Source of the DNA: Oligoflexus sp.
GTDB taxonomy: Bacteria; Bdellovibrionota_B; Oligoflexia; Oligoflexales; Oligoflexaceae
Assembly (NCBI RefSeq): GCF_035712445.1
Contig: NZ_DASTAT010000065.1
Location: forward strand, 1 to 59,246
Direction: 5' to 3'
Length of the DNA: 59,246 nt
Below the pieces are notes generated by a model. The model had not been told where the DNA came from. It did not search any database and saw only the letters and a list, made by a program, of their open reading frames with translations. Position numbers and translations under genes: made by a program. Position 1 is the stretch's first letter. Each line of letters opens with the position of its first letter. Below are positions 18,001 to 26,474 of the stretch, one piece after another.

Positions 18001-20267
18001 AGACCCTGCCTTTTGATGAGGAGGCTCTGAATGCCCGCATCTGCTCCAGTCAGATGGCTCTTCTGAAGTTCTGGCATCACACCTGGAAACTTCAGGCCGC
18101 ATATCTTCTGGGTCAAAAACAGGACGCGCTCGCCGAAGCCGAAGCTGCGCGCTCCTGGGGCTGGTCATCTCCCGGCCATGTCGAGGAAGCGGAACATCAT
18201 TTCTATCACGCGCTGACATTGGCTCAGGCCTGCAGTGGCCGGACAGAATTGGAAGCATTTCCAGCATTCCAGGAGCTGCTCGCCTATCGCGAACGCCTCG
18301 CTTTATGGGCCGGCAGCAGCCCCTCTAATTTTTCGCAGAAGCATCAGCTGATTCATGCCGAGGTCTTGCGCCTTCAGCGTGATGACCTGGCGGCCATGCA
18401 CGCCTATGAAAAGGCCATAGGCCTTGCGAGGCAGAACAGCTTTATTCAGGATGAAGCGCTCAGCTACGAGCTGGCCGCGCTTCATTATGAACGCACGGAA
18501 TTCTATAGTTTTGCGGAACAGTACAGGACCGCAGCCCGGCGCTGCTATCAGGAATGGGGCGCCATGGCCAAGGTTCATCAGCTGGATAACTGGCATCCGC
18601 AGCTGATTCCCAGCATGCCCGTCCAGGAGGTGCCCGGGCACCTGATGGAGATTGATAGGCTGTCCCTGCTGCAGGCGACCCAGAGCATCTCCAGTGAAAT
18701 CGTGCCGACCCAGCTGAGTGAAACTCTTATGCGCCTGCTGGTCGAGACGTCGGGAGCCGAAAGCGGCCTTTTGATTCTGGCGCGGAAAGGGGAGCTCCAT
18801 ATTGAGGCCGAGGCTCGCACATCAGCGTCAGCCTTGACTGTGACGGCTTTGAATTCCATTCCTGCCCGTGGCTATAAAGCCGTGCCGCAGGGTGTCCTGA
18901 ACTTTGTGCAAAGGAGTCAGCAAAAGCTCGTGCTCGCGAATGCGCGGGATACTCGCTCCTTTGCCTATGATGAGTATCTGCGTCGGGAAAAACCGCGCTC
19001 GCTTCTTTGCGTGCCTATCCTTCGCAATCGCGTGCTGGTCGGTCTGATCTATCTTGAAAACAGGCTCATGGCCGGGACCTTCACTGCCGAGAAACTGATG
19101 ACGCTGGAAATCCTGGCGTCTCAGGCGGCGATTTCCCTTGAAAATGCGCGACTCTATGCTGACCTCCGCCGTGAGGAGCAAAAGCTTCGCGCCACCATTG
19201 AAAGCATGGCCGATGGCCTGATCGTGGCGGACACGCAGGCCGGGATCAGCCTGATCAATGAAGCGGCTCTGCAGATGGTGGGCCTGAAAACTGCGGAAGA
19301 CAGCATCTTGCGCAACAGGCAGGGCATGGCGGCTCGGCTGGAATATCGGGATGCTGATGATCAGCTGGTGCCATTCGAACGTCTGCCTTTGACCCGCGCT
19401 CTGCAGGGTGAAATCATCAACCAGGTCGAGTATCACATCAGGCATATTTACAACGGGCGGCCTCTGATCATTCGCCTGAGCGCCTCGCCACTGCGCGATC
19501 ATGCGGGCACCATCCAGGGTGCTGTGGTCGTCTTCCGCGATGTGACCGAACTCACCGAGCTGGATCGCCTCAAGGATGAATTCCTGCGGGCCATGGCTCA
19601 CGAACTCAAAACCCCGCTGCTTTTGGTGGCCGGCTACTTTGAAATGTATAAGCTCCTCCTTCAGAAAGGAGCGAACGCGCCGCAGCTGCAGGAGTGCCTG
19701 GGGCGCATGGATATCGGCATCAATCGTTTGAAATCCCTGATGTCCACCCTGGTGGATGTCGCCGTCTTTCAGCTGCGAAAAATCAAACTGCGCTTTGAAA
19801 GAATCGATCTGAACGATCTTTGCAAGGAGGCGGTCGACTCCATGCTCATTGCCAGCCCCAAACATAGTCTCCAGCTTGTGGGCGTGAAAGACGAACCCCT
19901 CTGGATCGACGGCGACCGCGTGCGCCTGAACCAGGTGCTCACCAACTTTCTGCAGAACGCGATCAAATATTCGCCCGAGGGCGGAACGATCGTGGTCGAA
20001 CTTCAGGATGAACGTGACGCTGTCCTGGTGAGCGTCCGGGATCAGGGCATCGGCATTCCCGTCCAGCGTCAGGGCCGTTTATTCCAGCGCTTTTATCGGG
20101 CTCATGCCGAAACTGAATATGATTATGGCGGGATGGGTGTGGGTCTTTTCCTGTCTTATGAAATCGTTCAGGCCCATCACGGGCATATGTGGTTTTCCAG
20201 TGAAGAGGGCGTGGGTTCGGTCTTTTCCTTCCGACTGCCCACGCATCAGGCGGCCTTGAAATCATGA
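15042..20267 (+). CDS. Pseudokinase - AAA/TPR - GAF - PAS - histidine kinase
   Basis: This 1741-residue cytoplasmic sensor has several domains. Residues ~1-190 form a degenerate Ser/Thr kinase domain. It lacks the glycine loop and the VAIK-type Lys, its catalytic loop reads HGSLTPLEF where HxDLxPxN is expected, and there is no DFG, although YLSPERM and SDLYSLGV are kept. Next is a STAND/AAA-type ATPase (Walker A SGQAGVGKTAL at ~255, Walker B LVLVLDDLQWAD at ~385) and a long helical TPR-like region (~700-1190). A GAF domain (~1210-1375), a PAS domain (~1385-1510), HisKA with MAHELKTPLL and HATPase follow. Such giants occur in cyanobacteria and deltaproteobacteria-like groups. GTG at 15042 is chosen for the GGGGA just upstream; a TTG at 15030 is possible. 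It overlaps the next gene by ATGA. Confidence 0.9.
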   Translation: MSDPNAASLPQAGRSQLPPLETLWDQAPLDPQLFFGMALPMAGDLAQLHAQGRIHGSLTPLEFVVDPRTSIPAIAWDRIPDAATEGLGAGPITQQNLPYLSPERMARWNQKTDGRSDLYSLGVIFFQMLTGSLPFTAKDELGWFHSHLARTPVFPADAASRIPPLLQRIVLKLLSKDRNERYQSASGLIHDLKYCREHPHEDGSGFALGLHDIPSRLEMSRRIHGREQERRRLTEAFERIMRQGHTELFLISGQAGVGKTALIHELQETVTGSGGFFITGKFDALHRGIPYDTHAQAFQALIQQLLGASETQIAYWKQRLMEALGQQAQVIVNVIPALEIIIGKQPDMPVMPPLETQNRFHSVFEKFVSVFATSAHPLVLVLDDLQWADAASLKLLEHLASCTSLHHVLLIGAYRTQDAHSQETLAALPAVIREKGGRLEELELKPLGADALANFLAETLMTQSEKVAPLAQLLQKKTDGNPFFFIQYVKELVADRLLTLDARTYEWSWNLDAIQARAYTDNVADFMLARLRKLPLPVQKVLEVAACIGREGRIKDLERLLEKAGSPMKALDPLQLDGILRLTQDSYYFLHDRVQQAAYALLSVPEKKHWHLNIARQMGEGLFAEDEGLFDRLGHYKAAADALQDPDERREVARMSLQAARKAKASAANREALDYSQFGLGLLAANSWSDAYALTLDLHIARAECSWRCGNSQAAETYFQEILHHFLLTDLDRMRIYCILIEVLITQGKMQEALLQCHRGLAVIDKDFPLEPTEADVRDVYAAFRRDLGQRPIASLMNLPPIQDPLEKAALDIMAAAIPAAIFTSLRAASYLYCKMVCCSLNHGNCDASASAYAYFAMILGSVFGEYREAWQLGKVAYDLAQRDDHPWKARIYVIFGNVVNPWTQPMRSNIPYVKAALPAAKEVGDLAGACYSCNHLVSTLLALGEPLNEVLATTEKSLQFVQTMNYSAIADILMSQQRLILTLQGKTLPFDEEALNARICSSQMALLKFWHHTWKLQAAYLLGQKQDALAEAEAARSWGWSSPGHVEEAEHHFYHALTLAQACSGRTELEAFPAFQELLAYRERLALWAGSSPSNFSQKHQLIHAEVLRLQRDDLAAMHAYEKAIGLARQNSFIQDEALSYELAALHYERTEFYSFAEQYRTAARRCYQEWGAMAKVHQLDNWHPQLIPSMPVQEVPGHLMEIDRLSLLQATQSISSEIVPTQLSETLMRLLVETSGAESGLLILARKGELHIEAEARTSASALTVTALNSIPARGYKAVPQGVLNFVQRSQQKLVLANARDTRSFAYDEYLRREKPRSLLCVPILRNRVLVGLIYLENRLMAGTFTAEKLMTLEILASQAAISLENARLYADLRREEQKLRATIESMADGLIVADTQAGISLINEAALQMVGLKTAEDSILRNRQGMAARLEYRDADDQLVPFERLPLTRALQGEIINQVEYHIRHIYNGRPLIIRLSASPLRDHAGTIQGAVVVFRDVTELTELDRLKDEFLRAMAHELKTPLLLVAGYFEMYKLLLQKGANAPQLQECLGRMDIGINRLKSLMSTLVDVAVFQLRKIKLRFERIDLNDLCKEAVDSMLIASPKHSLQLVGVKDEPLWIDGDRVRLNQVLTNFLQNAIKYSPEGGTIVVELQDERDAVLVSVRDQGIGIPVQRQGRLFQRFYRAHAETEYDYGGMGVGLFLSYEIVQAHHGHMWFSSEEGVGSVFSFRLPTHQAALKS

Positions 20268-21082
20268 GCAAGGCCTTCGATAAAAAATGGGGTGATGACT
20301 TCATCCGCACTGTTCCGCTCGGGCCTGGCGTCTATATCTTTCGCAATGACAAGGCCGAGCCTATTTATGTGGGCAAGGCCAAAAGTCTCCGCCGCCGCCT
20401 CGCCCAGTATCGTCTGGCGACTGCGAAAAGAGCCCATCGCAAAATGCGGCTGATCGTGCGCAACGCCGAGACTTTGGAATTTCAAAGCTGCCTATCAGAA
20501 ACCGAAGCCCTGCTCCTGGAAAATCAGCTGATTCAAAAGCATCGGCCCATGTTCAATGTGGTCGGGGCTTATGCCTTCCTTTACCCCTATCTGGGTCTGA
20601 AACAAACGGCGGCGCGCGAGCTGGCCCTTTGCTATACAACCCAGCCCGAGATTTTGGAGCAGCATGGTTTTCATCTCTTCGGTGCCTTCCGTTCCCGCGA
20701 TCTGGTGACAGCGGCCTTCGATGCGCTGGCCGAACTCTTCCCCTACATTGGGCACGATGATCCCGCGCAAAGAGTGGCCTTTGGCCGCATCGCCTATACC
20801 CGCATCATCTGTTTTCGTCAGGTGGATGCGGAGTGGGTGCCGCTTCTGACCGGACTTTTCCGCGGTGAATCCGGGGATGCGTTGCAAAAGCTTTTTGCCA
20901 TCCTCTTGGAAAAGCCGGGAGCCCGGCGTCATGCGGAAGCGGTGCAGCTGCATCTGAAACAGCTGCGGGCCTTCTTCGTGAGTGAAGCGGTGCGGCTTCG
21001 AACAGCCTTGAGGCAGCATGGACGCGACGTGTCGATGATTCCCCAGGAGGAACGCGACGGCATTTTTCTTGCTTTGAGTTGA
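20264..21082 (+). CDS. Stand-alone GIY-YIG nuclease domain protein (UvrC N-terminal-like)
   Basis: This 272-residue protein starts with a GIY-YIG nuclease domain related to UvrC/Cho. PGVYIFRN and PIYVGKAKSLRRRLAQY supply the two Tyr-containing strands and the catalytic Arg region, and LSETEALLLENQLIQ contains the metal-binding Glu. The C-terminal ~170 residues match neither UvrC's RNase H-like half nor HhH domains that I recognise. UvrC-type domains make the 3' incision in nucleotide excision repair. The gene begins inside the stop of the giant histidine kinase (ATGA overlap), so the two are made together, which is an odd pairing. A role in damage signalling or another nuclease role is inference. 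Confidence 0.85.
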   Translation: MSKAFDKKWGDDFIRTVPLGPGVYIFRNDKAEPIYVGKAKSLRRRLAQYRLATAKRAHRKMRLIVRNAETLEFQSCLSETEALLLENQLIQKHRPMFNVVGAYAFLYPYLGLKQTAARELALCYTTQPEILEQHGFHLFGAFRSRDLVTAAFDALAELFPYIGHDDPAQRVAFGRIAYTRIICFRQVDAEWVPLLTGLFRGESGDALQKLFAILLEKPGARRHAEAVQLHLKQLRAFFVSEAVRLRTALRQHGRDVSMIPQEERDGIFLALS

Positions 21083-21114
21083 AGGTCCGTCTCAGAAGGA
21101 GCGAGGAATATCCC

Positions 21115-21855
21115 ATGCAAAAAAAGACAGTTCTTATCACCGGAGCATCCTCCGGCATTGGTCTGGCCACCTGCCAGCGCTTTCTGACCGCAGGCTATCA
21201 GGTCGGCATCATCGACAAGGACCCTCTGCCCGAGAGCCTGAAAGGCGCCGAGCAGGAGGGCCGGATCATTTTCGTCCAAGGTCGGGCCGCGGATGAAAAG
21301 GCGGCCAGCGAGCTGGTCACGCGCATGCGAAAGGACTGGGGTTCGATTCAGGCGCTGGTGAATAATGTGGGTGTGTTTAAGAAAATTCATCTGACGGAAT
21401 TAGGCCTGGATGAATGGAAGGAGATTCTGGATACCAACCTCACATCCTATTTTCTCTTCGCCAAACTCTCTGCGCCCGATTTGAAAAAAGCCCGTGGCTC
21501 CATCGTCAATATCGCTTCGACCCGCGCCCTTCAAAGCGAGGCGGATACCGAAGCCTATTCCGCGAGCAAAGGGGGCATCGTGGCCCTGACGCATGCGCTG
21601 GCGATCAGCCTGGGTCCTGATGTGCGGGTGAACTGCATCAGTCCGGGTTGGATTGATACGCGGGATCCTTCCGAGAAGAAAAAGGCCCCCTTGAAACCCA
21701 GGGATCATGCGCAGCATCCCGCGGGCCGTGTGGGCGAGCCCGAGGATATTGCGAACTTCGTGCACTGGCTTGTGAATGAGGAAAAAGGTTTTGTCACGGG
21801 TCAGAATTTTATTCTGGACGGAGGCATGACCCGCAAGATGATCTACGAAGATTAG
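21115..21855 (+). CDS. Short-chain dehydrogenase/reductase
   Basis: This 246-residue classical SDR has a Rossmann NAD(P) motif TGASSGIG (residues ~9-16), VNNVG where NNAG is usual, Ser in NIASTRA and the catalytic YSASK. The C-terminal IDTRDP and VTGQNFILDGGM are standard. It reduces or oxidises a carbonyl/alcohol pair; the substrate cannot be told. The ATG at 21115 fits the AAGGAG-CGAGG region upstream better than a TTG at 21079. It lies 32 bp after the GIY-YIG gene on the same strand. Its stop shares TTAG with the convergent lipoprotein stop. Confidence 0.92.
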   Translation: MQKKTVLITGASSGIGLATCQRFLTAGYQVGIIDKDPLPESLKGAEQEGRIIFVQGRAADEKAASELVTRMRKDWGSIQALVNNVGVFKKIHLTELGLDEWKEILDTNLTSYFLFAKLSAPDLKKARGSIVNIASTRALQSEADTEAYSASKGGIVALTHALAISLGPDVRVNCISPGWIDTRDPSEKKKAPLKPRDHAQHPAGRVGEPEDIANFVHWLVNEEKGFVTGQNFILDGGMTRKMIYED

Positions 21856-22325
21856 TCCAGCGGCAGGCAGGGCAGCGAGGCGATGCGCAGCTGTTCACGC
21901 GAAGGAACAGCCAGGAGCGCGGCGCTGTAATTTTTGTCCTTGGTATCCAAAAGGCGAACCGCACCATCATGCTGATCCATCTTCAGGTAGACGATGCCAT
22001 CCGCTTCGCATTCAGGCCGGGCTGTCTTCAAAATCATCAGACCCGGCTTATAGTGATCGATCGCACCAAAATCCGACAGCACGGGAACGCCATCACGGTC
22101 CTCAACCAGGACGTCATAGCCTTCGTCACCGAGCTCAAGGTAAAGGGAGGTTTCCTCCCCTTCTTTCAGCCAGCTTCCGGCAAAGCGTTCCATATTGATT
22201 CTTTTGACCTCGGCGGCGACGGCGGGATCCAGCTCCAGGCTCGTCTTCTCAATTTTCCGGTTTTCACAGGCGCCAAGGGCCAGAGCGAGGATAAGAGTAT
22301 TCAGCAATATTGATGACTTAAACAT
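21852..22325 (-). CDS. Hypothetical lipoprotein
   Basis: This 157-residue protein has a lipoprotein signal (LALALGAC at ~14-20). The mature part begins with a charged helix, then alternating strands with FAGSWLKEGEETSLYLELGDEGYDVLVED, which looks like a small beta-rich, lipocalin-like or copper-resistance-type fold. I recognise no family. A late Cys pair (CEADG and LPCLP) may form a disulfide. It converges with the SDR gene and overlaps it by four bases. Confidence 0.72.
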   Translation of the reverse strand: MFKSSILLNTLILALALGACENRKIEKTSLELDPAVAAEVKRINMERFAGSWLKEGEETSLYLELGDEGYDVLVEDRDGVPVLSDFGAIDHYKPGLMILKTARPECEADGIVYLKMDQHDGAVRLLDTKDKNYSAALLAVPSREQLRIASLPCLPLD

Positions 22326-22424
22326 GCGAACGGTTCACTCCATGATCGTGAAACACGCCGCAACCCTAGCACAGGATCCTTTTGACGTTGAACCAGGATT
22401 GTGCCAGGGTCTTAAGTATCGTTC

Positions 22425-22784
22425 TCAGTGAGGCTGGGGATTTACCCATTCCGGATGATGAAGAGTTCCCGACAGAACATGGGCATGGACGAGGCCGGTG
22501 AATTCAAGATTATCGAGCTGCTTGTTCGCATCGAAATCATAGTCGACGAGAACGTTCAAAGCGGCCTGATCCGAGGTAATCTGGGTGGCTCCGAATTTTT
22601 TTTCACCGCGGTAAATTTCTGCAGCCGTCACAAGCCTGTCACCGTTGGCATCATAATAGGAGAAAGCCGCATCGCTTCCGCTGCTCCCCAGCGGCAGCTG
22701 CTGCGCGTCATCTCCTTCCGAAGAACAGGCGCTGATCATGAGTATCAGACCAAGAATGGCGGCAATGGAGGCGCGTCTGTGCAT
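22425..22784 (-). CDS. Small EF-hand lipoprotein
   Basis: This 119-residue protein has a signal peptide with lipobox MISAC. The mature part carries an EF-hand-like loop, YDANGDRLVTAAEI (Asp/Asn/Asp/Glu at ligand spacing, ~residues 46-59), and a second weaker one, YDFDANKQLDNLEF (~82-95). It should bind calcium at the cell envelope. The ATG at 22784 is preferred over an upstream in-frame start because GGGGA precedes it and the signal peptide begins there. No enzymatic domain is seen. Confidence 0.78.
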   Translation of the reverse strand: MHRRASIAAILGLILMISACSSEGDDAQQLPLGSSGSDAAFSYYDANGDRLVTAAEIYRGEKKFGATQITSDQAALNVLVDYDFDANKQLDNLEFTGLVHAHVLSGTLHHPEWVNPQPH

Positions 22785-22914
22785 AATTTTCCCCTGAAAC
22801 CCTTGGCTTGCGGGCGTTTGCCCTGAACGACCATCTACAGGAACAGGACTTCTCATACAAGTCCATTATTGCAGAGAAAGACGAGTCAGGGGAAAAAATC
22901 ACAATCAAAAATTA

Positions 22915-23919
22915 TCACTTATAATAAATCAGGTATGCCGAGACGAAGTAACGTGGTTCCGTGTGGAGGCCGCCATCGTATTCGCAGCCCGTCCCAAACA
23001 CACAGGCGCTGCAGTCCAAAACTCCGGGACGACAGGTGTTTTCAAAAGTCTCGGGCTGATAAACGAAATCTGTGATTCCATTCAAAAGCGCCGTCGTGAC
23101 ATCTATCCTCCATGGCTCCACCTTGTCACCTGGACACCAGCCAGCACGCGGATACTGCCAGGTTCCCTTCTGATTGGGGTCGACTGTGGTCGCGCAGTTA
23201 TCACGCCATATCGTCGCTTCAAAATGCTCTTTGCCGATCGTCACCTTATGGGATTTCGCGCAGAACTCGGCACAGTTGCCATCATTGCCCTGACCGTGCC
23301 CGGTGATGACCATGCGCATCTGCGCCGAACGGTAACCGACCAGGGGCAGCACGCGGGCTCTGCGTTCCGTGCTGATCAAAGGATCACCGTAGACGATGTC
23401 GTCAAAACTCATGATGGGCTGAACATAGGCCGCCACCGGACGATCGTCGCTCGCCTTTTCATAGACGAGTTCCGCTTCGATCATCCAGCCGTTGCCACCC
23501 GGATGCCCCGGTCCCACCCAGGTATCAATGAAAAAGCGGAAGGTCGCAGGCCCCTGCAAAAGAGGCAGGAAATCGCTCAGATCATAGGTCCAGTTCGCGC
23601 CGATGCCATAGGGCGTGATAAAGCGCAGCAGTTCCAAAGGCTCAGAATGGTCTTGATTCTGAAGGCTCATAGTCCCCACGCGATCCCAACGGTCGCATTT
23701 CCCATCAGGGCAGGAAAGTCTGAATTGCAGCGTGACGCGTGCATAGTCCTCGACGGCTTCCGGCAAATTCACCTGCACGCTCTGTTCGCGCCGGTTGTCA
23801 TCACCTTTGAAGTAGACATGAGTGCCAGAGGTCAAGGGCACGCGAAGGGTGCCCGGGGTCGCGGCCATGGCCGTACACGCCACGATCCAGCTGCTGAGCG
23901 CGAGCCAAAATTTGCGCAT
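22915..23919 (-). CDS. Secreted PNGase F-like amidase (peptide-N-glycosidase F family)
   Basis: This 334-residue exported protein starts with a Sec signal ending ACTAMA. It shows the two-domain PNGase F pattern: CPDGKCDRWDRVGTM (with the Asp that is catalytic in PNGase F), LLRFITPYG, GWMIEAELVY, then GHGQGNDGNCAEFC, WQYPRAGWCPGDKVEPWRIDVT and cysteine-rich loops near the C-terminus. PNGase F removes N-linked glycans from Asn; the characterised enzymes are from Bacteroidota (Elizabethkingia). The start at 23919 has AAGGA seven bases upstream. Preserved Asp/Glu positions suggest activity, but bacterial relatives of unknown substrate exist. Activity on host, prey or dissolved glycoproteins is inference. 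Confidence 0.83.
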   Translation of the reverse strand: MRKFWLALSSWIVACTAMAATPGTLRVPLTSGTHVYFKGDDNRREQSVQVNLPEAVEDYARVTLQFRLSCPDGKCDRWDRVGTMSLQNQDHSEPLELLRFITPYGIGANWTYDLSDFLPLLQGPATFRFFIDTWVGPGHPGGNGWMIEAELVYEKASDDRPVAAYVQPIMSFDDIVYGDPLISTERRARVLPLVGYRSAQMRMVITGHGQGNDGNCAEFCAKSHKVTIGKEHFEATIWRDNCATTVDPNQKGTWQYPRAGWCPGDKVEPWRIDVTTALLNGITDFVYQPETFENTCRPGVLDCSACVFGTGCEYDGGLHTEPRYFVSAYLIYYK

Positions 23920-24167
23920 GATGAAATCCTTGAAATAGGGGTTGGTATTGAATTCGGCGGAATTATAGCGGGCTCCCCCAAGGCCCACAATGGGTCAAAG
24001 GACCTTGGGGAAAATCTGGCGAAGACCCGGGCTTCTGTCCAGATCCTGATCAGGGATCCCGGGCTGCGGGCCAGCGAAATGTCTATTTTTATAATATTTT
24101 CAATATGTTACAAACATCAGGTGGTGCATGATGGGGCATGGAACCTGCAAACCAGGAGGCAGATTTT

Positions 24168-24527
24168 GTGAGGTGTTTCATGCTGTCTCTTCGTGCCTTG
24201 ACTATGGTTATTATCGCTGCTCTTATCTATAGCGTTCACCTCTATGCGACCTATCATCCCAAAATCCGCGCGAGCGCATCGGTCTGGGCCATCGGCATCA
24301 GCTGCACCGTGATCGCGGACATCCTCTGGATTACGCTGACGCGTGATCTGAATAACAATGCCCTGATCGCCCATTACGCCTTCGTCTGGGAAATCGCCTA
24401 TAAACTGCTGGCGGTAGCGATCCCCGTCCTGCTCTTCAACGTGCAGCTGACGTCCATGGGTTACGTGGGCATCGCCCTTATCATCTTTGGTGGATTCTGT
24501 TTGAAATGGGGCGGAGCAGCGGTTTAA
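24168..24527 (+). CDS. Small multi-helix membrane protein, unknown function
   Basis: This 119-residue protein has four likely membrane helices (ALTMVIIAALIYSVHLY, VWAIGISCTVIADILWI, a helix around FVWEIAYKLLAVAIPVLLF, and VGIALIIFGGFCLKW). It looks like half of a small drug/metabolite-type membrane protein, but I cannot name the family. The GTG at 24168 is chosen because AGGAGG sits eight bases before it. Its end overlaps the convergent amidohydrolase gene by four bases. Confidence 0.72.
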   Translation: MRCFMLSLRALTMVIIAALIYSVHLYATYHPKIRASASVWAIGISCTVIADILWITLTRDLNNNALIAHYAFVWEIAYKLLAVAIPVLLFNVQLTSMGYVGIALIIFGGFCLKWGGAAV

Positions 24528-25252
24528 CTGTAATGAAGAAAAAGATTCTGCAGGCAACGCGCAAGGCCGCGTTTCATTCTTGCGTCCGGTTTATCATCGG
24601 TGAAAAGCGCCTGGTTCCATTCGAGTTCGACTCCGGCATATTCATTCGGCCCATAGTGCCGGCGCAGCCAGGTCGTGAGCCCATCTGATTTCCCCAGATA
24701 GGGATAATTGCGCCGCAGCCTCCAGTCCGGCCACTCGCTCTTCATCTCCTTCATCAAAGCATCCGACCACATTTTTTCAAAGGGACGCGCGGGATCATAA
24801 AGGAGCCCGACCTCGGCCCTGCGCTTTTTCCCATCGAGGACCGGCGTGAAGCTATGCATGGCCAGATGCAGAACGGACGAACCGTTCTGAATGCTCTTCA
24901 GTATTTCCTTTTCAATCGCGTTGCGATGCGGCCAGTAAAAGGCGGCCAGGATGAAATTCTTCTCCGCAGCCTCCTCATCCCGGAAAGCAGGCCCAAGGCA
25001 GCGCGGATGATGCGGGGAGCGATTGCAATCGACCAGAAGGCGGGATATCTGCGTGAAAAGAAGCGGCGCATCCAGTGTCTGCGCTGCCTTTTGAGCCAGG
25101 GCCAGGGCACCCGGATCCCAACCCTTATGGGTATGAAGATCCTTCTGCTGAGCCCGCGACATGCGTTTCATCAAGGCGGCCGGCACCTTGTTCCCGGCAT
25201 GCTCGCAGGTGATCAGAACAGTCCAATGCCCGGAGCCGCTGGATTTAGCCAT
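24524..25252 (-). CDS. N-formylglutamate amidohydrolase-like enzyme
   Basis: This 242-residue metal-dependent amidohydrolase is of the FGase family. The motifs are TCEHAGNKVP (metal Glu/His region), KGWDPGA, SRLLVDCNRSPHHP, and LAMHSFTPVLDG (His). The classic enzyme frees glutamate from N-formylglutamate in histidine breakdown, but no hut gene is nearby. It is the last gene of a four-gene overlapping operon with two ATP-dependent amide-forming enzymes, so it probably hydrolyses or edits an amide product of that pathway. The ATG at 25252 has AAGGA seven bases upstream and overlaps the preceding gene by eight bases. Confidence 0.88.
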   Translation of the reverse strand: MAKSSGSGHWTVLITCEHAGNKVPAALMKRMSRAQQKDLHTHKGWDPGALALAQKAAQTLDAPLLFTQISRLLVDCNRSPHHPRCLGPAFRDEEAAEKNFILAAFYWPHRNAIEKEILKSIQNGSSVLHLAMHSFTPVLDGKKRRAEVGLLYDPARPFEKMWSDALMKEMKSEWPDWRLRRNYPYLGKSDGLTTWLRRHYGPNEYAGVELEWNQALFTDDKPDARMKRGLARCLQNLFLHYS

Positions 25253-26474
25253 AGAAGGTTCCTTCATTCAGGCTGGCCGCGAGAGTCTGCCAGGTCCGAT
25301 GAATATCCTGAGGCGCGGGCAGAGCCGGCAGTTTCTTCAGAATGCGATGGCTCAGCGTCCCCTTTTGCAAAAGGGTATCCGCCTGCTCGGCGAAATGCTT
25401 CACCTGGTAGTCTTCATTCACGAGCTGAGCGAAGATATGCCGCCAGAGGCTCTGCAGGCTCAAAGGCTTCTTCTGCCCGAAACAGCGCAGAAGGAAGGGA
25501 TCATTCACTTCGAAGGCCCCGCCGTCGCGCAGGGCGCCCATGAAGGTTTTTTGCAGCTCTTTTTCGTGAGCCGCCTTCTGTTCCGAAAGAGGCATCCAGC
25601 GTTCATCGACCAGGCTCTTGACCAGCGACACGACAAGGCCGATGACGGCGAAGTCAGCCGCCACGCATTCCTGGATGTCGAGCACCCGGATTTCGATGGC
25701 ATTCCGTTCAAAACGGGCGATGGCGCCACGGGAATTCAGCCATTCGCCTTCCAGGATGCCTTCGGAATCAAAAGGCTGAATATCCCTTTCGATGCGGCGC
25801 AGGATTTTTTCTTCATAATCCTTCTGCGTGAAGACGGCTTCCGGAATGATATCGCCGATGATCGAGGGGATGCGCTTCTGATTCTGGGAATAAAAATTCA
25901 GACGGTTGTCGTGGATGCCGGTGATCTTGCCTTCCACCACGGGCGAACTCGCTGCCAGACCGGGCAGGAGCGGCAACGCGATGCGAATCGCGGCGTGGAG
26001 TTTGGCGAATTCCGCGTCATCCGCGAAGGGAAGGTTGATGTGAACGCTCTGCAAGTTGGACCAGCCGTGTCCTTTGCAATCAAAGATCCGATTATAGGTT
26101 TCATAGATGGTATTCTGCCCGTGTGGCCAGATTTTGGTGTCCTTCAATGGGTCCATGGTGGGATGCATGGCCGTCGGAAGCAGGCAGGCGTTCCACTTTT
26201 CCAAAAGGGCGTTCACCCTTTGAATCTCGCTTTGAAATGAGCTTGCAAGGCGCACAAGGTCTTTTTGGGGACCATTGCCCTTGAATTCGATCACATGCAG
26301 AACAAGCTCGTTCGAGAGATTGATGCGGCCCAGGGAAATCTCGTTGGTGATTTCACCCGACAGCGCCTCGATCACCTGATCACAGATCGGCTTCACCGCA
26401 AGGGTCTGGCGATCGACGATCATATACTCCATTTCGATGCCGTAGCCTTCAAATAGCCGCAGGGTCTGGCTCAC
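25245..26474 (-). CDS. GCS2-type glutamate-cysteine ligase-like amide ligase
   Basis: This 409-residue protein belongs to the GCS2 carboxylate-amine ligase family. It has GIEMEYMIVD near the N-terminus (metal/ATP Glu pair), HPTMDPL, HINLPF and an RNAIEIRVLDIQE-type C-terminal block. Family members join glutamate or another acid to an amine through an acyl phosphate; this copy is not the classic GshA. It lies third in the operon: its ATGA start overlaps the RimK-like stop, and its end overlaps the amidohydrolase start. Production of a gamma-glutamyl or other small amide is inference. Confidence 0.87.
   Translation of the reverse strand: MSQTLRLFEGYGIEMEYMIVDRQTLAVKPICDQVIEALSGEITNEISLGRINLSNELVLHVIEFKGNGPQKDLVRLASSFQSEIQRVNALLEKWNACLLPTAMHPTMDPLKDTKIWPHGQNTIYETYNRIFDCKGHGWSNLQSVHINLPFADDAEFAKLHAAIRIALPLLPGLAASSPVVEGKITGIHDNRLNFYSQNQKRIPSIIGDIIPEAVFTQKDYEEKILRRIERDIQPFDSEGILEGEWLNSRGAIARFERNAIEIRVLDIQECVAADFAVIGLVVSLVKSLVDERWMPLSEQKAAHEKELQKTFMGALRDGGAFEVNDPFLLRCFGQKKPLSLQSLWRHIFAQLVNEDYQVKHFAEQADTLLQKGTLSHRILKKLPALPAPQDIHRTWQTLAASLNEGTFYG

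Noticed and set aside
24524..25252. Histidine degradation (hutG) role for the FGase-like gene
   Set aside because: No other hut genes nearby, and it is embedded in an amidoligase operon.
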